DNA of 64,000 nt from Isoetes taiwanensis (lineage: Eukaryota; Streptophyta; Lycopodiopsida; Isoetales; Isoetaceae), in assembly GCA_021234155.1 (NCBI GenBank), contig JAJEKV010000199.1, forward strand, positions 234,832-298,831, written 5' to 3'. The translations under genes and the position numbers were made by a program. Below the pieces are notes generated by a model. The model saw only the letters and a program-made list of their open reading frames with translations, was not told the DNA's origin and did not search any database. Positions within the stretch are counted from its first letter, which is position 1; each line of letters opens with the position of its first letter. Below are positions 56,137 to 64,000 of this stretch, one piece after another.

Positions 56137-56790
56137 CTATAATTTGAATTGAATAAACTTGTAACCTGTGAGTGCCTTCGTAAGCACATCTACTACCTGT
56201 TTATGAATATTAATATACTCTAATTTGATATAACCTTTTGCAACCATATCCCGAATGAAATGCATGTACAATTCGATATGCTTAGTTCTTTGATGCTGCA
56301 CAAGATTTCTTGTCATTGCAATGCAGCTAAGACAGTCACACTTAAGCACAGTTGCACGATTCTGTTCCAGTTTAAGCTCTGCCAGTAATTGCCTAATCCA
56401 CACAATTTCTTTTGCAACCAAAGTTGTTGCGCCATATTCTGCCTCAGCAGATGACACGGCCGCACATGTCTGCTTTTTACTTTTCCATACAATTGCTCCT
56501 CCTCCTAATATTAATACAAATTTAGACGTGCTTTTCCTATTGTCAAGGCCACTTCCCCAGTCTGCATCAGCATATGCCTTTAAGATTAAATATTTCGAGT
56601 TAAATTCAATACCATCATGCATTGTTCCTTTCAAATATCTGAGCACACGCTTTGCTGCTATCCAATGTGATCTTCCAGGATTATTGCAGTATCTGCTCAA
56701 TATACTAATATTAAATGAAATGTCAGGTCTAGTAGAATTGGAGATGTACAGGAGACATCCTATGAGCTCTTGATATGTCACATGTTCCAT
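56137..56790 (-). pseudogene. RNase H region (copia E), open
   Basis: 217 residues: YQELIGCLLYISNSTRPDIS, WIAAKRVLRYLKGTMHDGIE, LKAYADADWGSGLDNRKSTS (catalytic YADADWG intact), AAVSSAEAEYGATTLVAKEI, VLKCDCLSCIAMTRNLVQHQ, RTKHIELYMHFIRDMVAKGY and VDVLTKAL. It is complete for the domain. Confidence 0.9.
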
Positions 56791-57039
56791 TTATTCTCTT
56801 TCTTGTTCTATTCGAGGAGACATTGTATACTTGATATCTTTAATCCTGCAACTAATGAATTGGCAACAATTTAAAACTAGTACAAAAGTCCTTCGACGAT
56901 TAATATTCAAATTTGAGTAACATACCTTCAATATTATTTTACTGTTAGAGTCGTAATATCTTCTGCTCCCTGGTTCTGTTTACTTCAATTCCTAGAAAGT
57001 ATTTTAGATCTCCTAAATCACTCATATCAAATCTATCAG

Positions 57040-57620
57040 TAAGCACTTGCTTACAATGTCTTAGGCAGTCTTTTCCTTTAGCTGCCATGATACAATCATC
57101 GACATATAAGGCTATAATGCAGTATTCACTACCCTTATAAAAAATATAAAGGTTACCATCACTTTGAAGTTTCTCAAACTATTCTTTCTCAAGAATGCAT
57201 CCATACACATCCACCATTGACGGGGTGACTGCTTCAAACCATAAACTGCCTGTTTCAACTTCCAAACCTTGTTCCCTTCAATTTCAAAACTGGAGCCTAT
57301 TTCATGAATATCTCTTCCTTTAAAAGAGCATTTAAAAAAGCATTTTTAACATCCATATGGTGCAATTCCAAATCACATGCATTAGTCATGGCCAAAAGAA
57401 CTCTAATACTAGTTAGTTTCACCAGAGAAGAAAAGGTTTCATCGTAATCCATACCTTTTTTTCGAGAGAAGCCTTGAGCAACAAACCGTACCTTAAATTT
57501 TTTACTTCCATCAGATCCATGCTTCAGCTTATAGAGCCATTTGTTTCCTAATTTGTTAGTAAGCATATCTATAACTTCAAAAGTTTGTGTTTTTATAAAA
57601 GACTTCACCTTATCATTCAT
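57040..57620 (-). pseudogene. Reverse transcriptase (copia E), frameshifted
   Basis: 57620-57297 reads NKLGNKWLYKLKHGSDGSKK, VRFVAQGFSRKKGMDYDETF, LVKLTSIRVLLAMTNACDLE and HHMDVKNAFLNALLKEEIFM. After a frame change, LYVDDCIMAAKGKDCL appears at about 57110-57060 (YVDD box intact) with MSDLGDL after it. Confidence 0.9.
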
Positions 57621-57665
57621 TGCATCCTTCCACTTGCTACTGCCAGCACTCTTAATGGCTTCAAC

Positions 57666-58487
57666 CTATTGAGTGGGCACATTTGGTTCTAGAGCAGCCA
57701 TGATAAAGTTTACTTCATCTTCCTTAAGGCATCTGCTTCTATCTGTTTGGTTTCTGCCATATGCACTCATATCCACATGCATATTATCCTGTAATTTTTG
57801 AGTTTCAGTTCTCCTCTTCTTTAGCGTTTCTGTTCCAGTGTGTAATGGCTCTTCAACTCCTGCAAACTCTAAATTTTCGCTCTCCTCTGAGTTAATGTCT
57901 TCTTGATCTGCAGTATTATTTTCCGTATTATTTTCATCATCTAGAATTTGTATTATGGCATATGTGGGCTTTTTTTCCATGCTATGTGATTTTTGTCACT
58001 GATTTTCTGTCAATGTATTCTTATCAAAAACCACATCACGACTTACAATAATAGTTCTCCTACTTGGATCATACAACCTATATCCCGTAGCTTCCTGACC
58101 ATAACCAATCATATAGCATGGAATTGATCTATCATCCATTTTTTTCTGTTTTCTTTGGCCACATGTGCAGACGCCAAGCATCCAAATACTTTAAGTATGT
58201 CATGCGTGATTTCCCTTCCATTCCATAATTCTAGAGGTACAGCTCCTTTTATGCTTCTGCTTGGTAGCTTATTATATATCTTAACAACTTCTTTCCAAAG
58301 ATAGTTTTGAAGTCCTGTGTATTTGAGCATAGCAGAACGGCATTTATAATGGTATTGCTTTTACGCTCAGCTACACCATTTTGCTGGGGTGTATGGCTAC
58401 AAGTAAACTGTCTTTTAACACCTTTCAAAATACAATATTATTTAAAACTTACTTGACATGAACTCTCCTCCTCTGTCACTTCGTAAG
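57666..58487 (-). pseudogene. Integrase C-terminal part and acidic linker (copia E)
   Basis: 58330-58109 reads GLQNYLWKEVVKIYNKLPSR, KGAVPLELWNGREITHDILK and FGCLASAHV. The overlapping frame 58181-57996 gives DDRSIPCYMIGYGQEATGYR and LYDPSRRTIIVSRDVVFD, standard copia integrase C-terminal motifs. 57980-57666 is an Asp/Glu/Asn-rich linker. The catalytic core is cut at 58487. Confidence 0.85.
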
Positions 58488-58539
58488 CATATTCACATGG
58501 GGGGTTACTCCGGGCAATGAGAGCTGTCGGACATTAGGG

Positions 58540-59130
58540 CGGATTTGGGGTCTGAAAATGGCCTCCTATCAGCCATTCCACGTCATATTTCCGCTCCCTT
58601 TTTCCCATGCCACCTAGGATACCAAACTCTCATAATTACGATTTGCTTGGAATATTCTTCCTGAATAAGGGGATTGCACATTCATGGCGCCATATGTATT
58701 TAATTACGTTGGTTGTCGACGACCGATGCAACATCGGCTTCTAAAATGCCACTTGCATTATAACATACCGGCAACTCATGACCGGTGTCTCTTGGTAAGC
58801 GCGTCTTGGCACCGCCTTCTACATTTCAAAAGTTGAATGTGTAGGTTGAAGCTTTGTGTAGATCGGACTTTCATTTCGAGGCCATGGCACAAGGCGTTTT
58901 AACCGATCTTCACTTCATCCTAATACAAGCTTCCCCCTACAATTCCAAATTTGAATTTGCTTAATGTATAAAAGCATGGATTGTAGGAGAATGGACTTTT
59001 CGATTTCCATATGCACGTTGCAAATTTCAAAACGGTTAGTACGGACGTTCGGCACACGGCTTAATTGTGTTGGGGCATAAAAATACTACACCTTGATTTC
59101 AGCGCCGGCGATCTACACAAGATGGAAGTT
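58540..59130 (+). repeat. Direct repeat unit 1
   Basis: AAAATGGCCTCCTATC ... TTGAATGTGTAGGTTGAAGC ... TATAAAAGCATGGATTGTAG and GGAGAATGGACTTTTC are shared in the same order with 60528-61125. It contains a TATA box near its end and could be a promoter-bearing repeat or LTR-like. Confidence 0.8.
58967..58974 (+). promoter_or_regulatory. TATA box in repeat unit 1
   Basis: TATAAAAG, kept identically in repeat unit 2 (60963-60970), with the sequence around it (GCATGGATTGTAGGAGAATG) among the best preserved parts. Confidence 0.45.
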
Positions 59131-60527
59131 GCTTGTTGTCAAATTAAACTTAAACACAAGTGAGGCTCTGACTTACTTGGTTTTCTCGAGGAGGGTTTGA
59201 GTGTTTTTTTTAAATCCCAATTATCTACATAGTGTGACGAAGCATCTTGGTATTAAATAGTATGTTAAATTCGAATTATATCGATTGTTCATTTTCAGGG
59301 TTAAACTCAAATCATATAGGTTTAGGAATAAGGTTAAAAAGGAAGATATTGGCTATTTAGGAATAAGGGTTAAAAAGGAAGATATTGGATATTTAGGTAT
59401 AAGGTTAAAAAGGAAGATATTAGATATGGCTCAAATTTGAGATATGCACATAATGGCATGTAATGATGGTTGATAGGACTGAATAATGTAATCATTCCTA
59501 CGATTTTCACGCCTAATCCAGCCTATATCTATTCCAAGCCTAGATTGGCGCCATTCTCCCCAATCTCCGGCCCAATCTTTTGCTAGATCCTCCGCCCAAT
59601 TCTCTAGTCCATCGCCATGAAGAGATCGGGCCTACTTTAAGAGCAGGAGGTGTCCTCCAAGAGGCTTTTATTACGGCTGGAAGAGGTGTTCCTCCAGTTC
59701 CCTCCGGCTGCCCACGGTTCTTGCTTTCTGAATGCCTCTGATTCCTTCGATTTCTCTGATTCCTTTGACGAGGAATCGAGAATGAGGAATCAGAGGAAAT
59801 TTCTGAAGCAGGAGTTCATCACAGTGTGTTCTTGAAGGTCGGATAGGAGATTCTTCAGAAAAATGAGTATTCACCAAACGGAGAAGAAGTCAAGATGATG
59901 AAGAAGATGAAGAAGTTGAAGACGAATCAGCGACTTCGAGGAGCTCATGGCGTTAGTTCATGGTACATGCATGTTTTCTTTTCTTTTCTTAAGCATTCAA
60001 CTAACGGTTATTTCTTATTTTTTTTGCAGATGATGAAGCGGATGAATGAAATTTGTTAGGGCAGAGAGCACCTCTTATTTTTTTCCTTGTTCTTAGTCGA
60101 GCTTGCCTCCAAATTTTCTTACCATATGACCAAAACCTAAGGGCTTTTTTTGTTGTGAATAGTTGAAGCCTCCGGCATTTAAATTTACAAAATGATGTAA
60201 AAGCCATACCTACCATAAAAATTTTGAATGTAAAAAGTTTTGCTTCTAATTCCATTTGAATACCTAACTTTTTTTTTATTGTACATGTGTTACCACTCTT
60301 AAGTACATAAGTCATTATCCCTTTTCAAAGAGCATATTATTTTTCAAGGATCACACCAAGCTTAATAGTACATATGCAACAAAAATGGAACACACTAAAT
60401 TCGTGATCGTGTGATCCACTTTTCTTATTTGTTGTCAAATTAAAACTAAACACAAGTCCCTCGTCAATAGTCTCCCCATTTGCATATAAAATATCTATCA
60501 TTCCAAGTTATATTATGTTTTATGAAC
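59131..60527 (+). other. Stretch between the direct repeats
   Basis: 59330-59425 has three copies of GGTTAAAAAGGAAGATATT-type sequence. 59650-59835 is open (61 residues: RLEEVFLQFPPAAHGSCFLN and a Ser/Asp/Phe-rich end) with acidic GATGATGAAGAAGATGAAG coding potential after it. It is unrecognised. A TGTTGTCAAATTAAACTTAAACACAAGT motif at 59138 recurs at 60430. Confidence 0.35.
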
Positions 60528-61125
60528 TAAAATGGCCTCCTATCACCATTCCACGCCATATTTCCCCCTTTTTTTCCTCCGATTTGCTTGGAATATTCTC
60601 CTAATAAGGGAATCGCATATCTATGGCGCCATATATGTATTTAATCTTGTTGTCGATGACATTGACGCAACACGTGGGCGCTTCTAAAAGCCACTTGCAT
60701 TATAGCATACCAGGCAACTCATGACGGTGTCTCTTGGTTTGTCGATACCAATCATGCGCATCACCGATTCTTGTCTTGCCCTATTTTCATTTAGAGTCCA
60801 TTCCTTCTACATTTCAAAATTTGAATGTGTAGGTTGAAGCTTTTGTATTAGACTTTCGCTTTCGGTATTACTGCGATTGCGCTCTTTCAAAAGTTCGTGA
60901 ACCGGATCTTTACTTCATCCCAATACAAGCTTCTACAATTCGAATTTTTGAATTTGCTTTTGTATAAAAGCATGGATTGTAGGAGAATGGACTTTTCCAT
61001 ATGCACGCTGCAAAATTTCAAAAAACCAGGTTAGTACCTGACCGAGCCTCAAACGGTTTAATTGTGTCAAGATACAAATTGTACACATTCATTTCAAGGC
61101 CGCGACGATCCACCTTGCATGGAAG
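60528..61125 (+). repeat. Direct repeat unit 2
   Basis: Second copy of 58540-59130, somewhat diverged, followed immediately by an open frame at 61062-61295. Confidence 0.8.
60963..60970 (+). promoter_or_regulatory. TATA box in repeat unit 2
   Basis: TATAAAAG, same context as 58967-58974. It lies about 100 bp before the open frame at 61062. Confidence 0.45.
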
Positions 61126-62530
61126 CTCCAAATGATGTGGATAAGGATCCAATCGACTTCTCAGAATATGCTCCGGGCCTTTCAATCATAAAAAAGAGGT
61201 CTAAAAATAAGAACTTAGACTCGACATGTTATACTGCGTGCTCAAAAAGTGTCGAAGACCGGGCGATGGCGTTTTATATCCATTGGATCCGTTGAGTGGC
61301 AGGAAACCGCCATTTCGGACGCTTCAAGTTTAGTCCGATTTTGTGGTGACTAACTCGCCTCTTGGGATATTGTGAGATTGAGAGAGGATGAAGGCATTCG
61401 AATCTAATATGTTCCTTGAGATGAGCCGCCCGATTGTCACAAGAGAATTATAACTTAAACCAAAGCCTCTTTTTTCTCGCCATTACTCCAACGGATGAAG
61501 GAAAGGAATGACGGCTTGGGGAGGGAAACTTTGAGATACAAAGTGGAGAAGTCCAAATTGGTGATAGGCAGCCGCAAGAAAAGATCCAAGAGCCCTCGGA
61601 AGAGCAAACTTTGGGCTTAAATGTAGGTTAAAGAATTTGGAAGAAAACACCCCTTTTGGCAGAAAGGGAAGAAGCATTATCGACCGATAGAGGAACCTAA
61701 GTTTGATCAGGTGCATTCAGACGCCAGTGGTCACGGCCACAAGGTCCGCTTACAACACTCAGCAAAGGCCGCTTAAGATCCGGGGAAACTAGAAGCAATC
61801 TTGGTTACGTAGTGAAGAACCTAGAATGACGAACGGGGAGATAGTGGACATGATTTGTCACCCTACAACTCTCCTCTCAAGAAGATGGTATTGGAAATGG
61901 TACTAGGGGAGATCTACAAGAAGTTAGAAGCTTAACGGATGTACGCACCATTTGATGATGTAGGCATCGATGAGGCTTGGTTACCGTTCTCTCTATTCAA
62001 GCCATTCCACGAAGCGTTGAAAAGAATGGGCACAAAAAGTATTCGCCTCCACGCCCACAAATTGTCGAGAATACAAGGGTTACTAGGACAAAGATGGTGT
62101 ATGCCATATTAGGAGAGATGCACCACGTTGAATGTGGTTGGTCCCGCCATAGCCATAAAAAGATAAGAATGGCAAGATTGTTGTGATATAGTTGGAATGA
62201 ATGAACGTAATAATCTTTGGGTTGACCAGTTACTCTTTACAATTCCTTGTCAAATACACTTGACTTAACATTCTGTAAACTAATGGTGAGATTGAAGTTT
62301 GCATAAAATTGGATGAAATGGAACCCACCAAGTTTGAGAAGTATGAGAGGGTATCCGTTGTCATCATGAATAGAGCAATTGAGAATGCAATTGCACATGC
62401 TAAATCAAAGAGCAACAAGAATAACAAAAAAGATGTAGAGGTGGCCGAGACGAGGAGAAGAAGCGCGGGGAAAAATGGTTCTCATGTCAATCTGAAGATG
62501 ACACCGGTGGTTAGGTCTCTTTAAAGTTCG
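61062..62530 (+). pseudogene. Unrecognised broken coding region
   Basis: Open pieces at 61062-61295 (DKDPIDFSEYAPGLSIIKKR, SVEDRAMAFYIHWI), 61977-62186 and 62309-62524 (PTKFEKYERVSVVIMNRAIE, KSKSNKNNKKDVEVAETRRR) lie in one strand with broken frames between. The codon use looks protein-like and the last piece is strongly basic. I do not recognise a family. It may be a gene of the host element or a captured gene. Confidence 0.3.
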
Positions 62531-63560
62531 TAAAAGAAACCCACGAGGTTTTGAAATGGGTGTTCAATCAAACCCACATCCCCGAGTCTAATATCTAGAT
62601 TCGAGGGAGGGAAAAAATTGCAAGTAGATCACTATGGATCTTACAAAAGCAATTTTTCACTTAGGCCCTGATTTAAAAACCGAGAAAGCAATGTACAACA
62701 TAAGTGGAGGAGGACAAGGAACATGCAAAAGTTGTCTCATCTTGCAATCATGCAAGGAAGTCAAGCATGGGAAGACTGTTTCAATCTTGTCCCTTAACCA
62801 AGCAAATGCTCCCTAATAGAGGAGAAGAAGATCCCAAGTTCCATGGCATTTTCCCCATTCCATTAGAGAGGGTTCATATCCGCACTTTGCGCGGCTTTGT
62901 GAGAATCATCGACAAGATGATATTTTTGAGAAATTTATGATTAGTGTGTGGAACATTTCGCACAAGAAGAGAAGAGAGGAAGGAATTACCAGAGTTGAAC
63001 ATGTTCTATCGAAATGTGTTTGCATGGTGGCAATGTAAGATTAGAGCTCGATGAGAAACGGACAGAAGAACAAGTGTGTGCCTCGGGAAGGTGTCAATTG
63101 AGGGATGAAAGCCCGACGCTTCATAAAGAATCATAGAGAGGCTCTCGAACGGAAACCGGATGGGAGAAAAAGGTCTATGAATTTGAAAATTGCTTGTTGA
63201 TGAGCAGACCGAATGCATGGCGTTCGCTCACTGGATTGAGGAAAAAAAGCATGGGATGCATTGTCCTAATTGTTCCCCATACATTCGTGAGAATGGACCT
63301 CACAAGAGAAGATGTAGAAATGTTCGCGGCAAGCTTAATAACAAATTTATTAAAGCTTTCATAGACGCATGGGAGAGAGAAGTCGAATACTACTTACATC
63401 TTTTGGGCTCATGCACCTTGGTTTTTTAGGAAGTATGGAAGCCTAGCAAAGGTGGAGTGCACAAGGCATGGAGAAGTCGCGATAAACAAGCTAAAATAGC
63501 CTTTTCATCTAGAATACTCCAAAGAGGGGGTGGAAATGTGGGAACCAACCCCTAAGACGA
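62531..63560 (+). pseudogene. Unrecognised Cys/His-rich broken coding region
   Basis: The frame 63190-63429 reads HGMHCPNCSPYIRENGPHKR followed by RC, a C-x2-C-x9-H-x3-C arrangement suggestive of a zinc finger, then RGKLNNKFIKAFIDAWEREV. Upstream 62634-62816 is open but low-scoring. No family is recognised; a DNA-binding part of a transposon protein would fit. Confidence 0.3.
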
Positions 63561-64000
63561 TATGACGAGTGGTTTTATAGAAGGGCGATGGCTAAATTTC
63601 CACAAGAAGGTCGCTTTAAGGGAGCAACCCGTAAGTCGTAAACACCATTGGCATAATGTCAAGAGAAAACGGAAAGTTAGCAAAATTCTAGGGCCCCCTA
63701 GCATCGCAGAATAAAGGGAGATCTAAGAGACAAAGAATCGGGTAAAAGTATACTTGTAATGTAGCATGTTCACACGGCCTTGAAGTACTTGCCTCCAACC
63801 TTGTTTGCACAAGTTGTAACCGTGGATGTGATCTTATTTTGTATCATGGCGTGAACAGTGGAGTTAGCTATTGCTTCACATTTATGTGGCCGGCGTCGTG
63901 TGAAGCTTTGCAAAATAATAATAAAAAGGGGTTACTTTTGATTAAAGTTGTGAAAGATGTTACATTGAAAAACAAAATACAGCGACTCATTGTTGCTTGA
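63561..64000. other. Right edge of the window, no gene recognised
   Basis: No supported reading frame. I looked for an inverted copy of the CATATTCACACGG terminus and did not find one. Confidence 0.4.

Larger units (their letters stand above)
56090..58487 (-). mobile_element. Ty1/copia retrotransposon 3' half (copia E)
   Basis: From right to left: integrase core end (SDRGGEFMSSKF at about 58484-58450), integrase C-terminus (58330-57996), acidic linker (57980-57666), RT (57620-57040), RNase H (56790-56137). The 5' half is cut at 58488 by the unrecognised element. Frames are broken but fewer times than in the gypsy elements. Confidence 0.9.
58488..64000 (+). mobile_element. Unrecognised element starting with MITE-type terminus (runs off the window)
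   Basis: Begins at CATATTCACATGGGGGGTTACTCCGGGCAATGAGAGCTGTCGGA-type sequence, which matches the right end (inverted) of the MITE at 50571-50828 over about 40 bp and truncates copia E. Inside are a ~590-bp direct repeat (58540-59130, 60528-61125), short broken frames in several phases and a Cys/His-rich frame at 63190. I recognise no transposase. The other end is not in the window. It may be a large DNA transposon whose internal-deletion derivative is the MITE, but only one terminus supports that. Confidence 0.45.

Noticed and set aside
1-64000. CRISPR array, bacterial operon or prophage
   Set aside because: No regularly spaced repeats; gene content is entirely plant nuclear with eukaryotic transposons.

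Overview
This is a stretch of nuclear genome from a land plant. The evidence is a PLS-class pentatricopeptide-repeat protein with a DYW domain, an L-type lectin receptor kinase, Ty1/copia and Ty3/gypsy chromovirus retrotransposons primed by initiator tRNA-Met, L1-type LINEs and a Mutator-like element. Intronless DYW-PPR and lectin-kinase genes alongside non-L1 LINEs would suit a fern, lycophyte or other non-angiosperm, but the species cannot be fixed from the sequence. Gene density is very low: two convincing host genes (PPR 12510-14735; lectin kinase 33500-35445, both minus strand) lie in a sea of nested, mostly dead transposable elements.

Layout. 1-4612: minus-strand Ty3/gypsy chromovirus with its 3' LTR at the window edge. 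4613-10447: plus-strand Ty3/gypsy chromovirus with two LTRs, each carrying an antisense tRNA-like segment. 10448-12509: no gene seen. 12510-14735: PPR-DYW gene. 15172-19484: complete Ty1/copia insertion with LTRs, PBS, PPT and a perfect 5-bp target duplication (AGCGG), lacking gag and protease. 20255-22480: L1-type LINE. 22486-22690: dispersed repeat. 23041-25429: non-L1 LINE (LINE A). 25430-28735: 5' part of another copia, split by a 1.8-kb poly(A)-tailed retroposon. 28736-31670: Mutator-like element with a perfect 114-bp palindrome inside its left terminal repeat. 33500-35445: lectin receptor kinase with a one-base homopolymer frameshift. 35530-41420: repeats, no recognised gene.

41431-54994 is a nest: a second non-L1 LINE (LINE B) is split in its endonuclease by a 10.5-kb non-autonomous LTR retrotransposon (41647-52191, target duplication AAAAT). 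That element has 1.5-kb LTRs, an initiator-Met PBS and a PPT, but no gag or pol. Its interior holds the tail of a third LINE (LINE C), tandem duplications and, antisense, a gamma-glutamylcyclotransferase-like gene fragment. Its 3' LTR is itself split by a 2.9-kb insertion that ends in a foldback element. 54996-55900: L1 remnant. 56090-58487: truncated minus-strand copia. 58488-64000: an unrecognised element whose first ~40 bp match the termini of the foldback/MITE at 50571-50828 and which contains a ~590-bp direct repeat carrying a TATA box.

Overarching observation. When duplicated copies are aligned (copia LTRs, gypsy LTRs, a tandem duplication) the differences cluster at CAG/CTG in one copy, which become CGG, CG or CxCG in the other. 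Substitutions with small indels at CWG are not what cytosine deamination produces. They fit systematic base-calling errors at CHG-methylated cytosines, so some apparent frameshifts in the transposons may be artefacts while the two host genes are nearly clean. I found no demonstrably new molecular system. The best candidates for novelty are the gene-carrying non-autonomous retrotransposon and the unrecognised element at 58488-64000.
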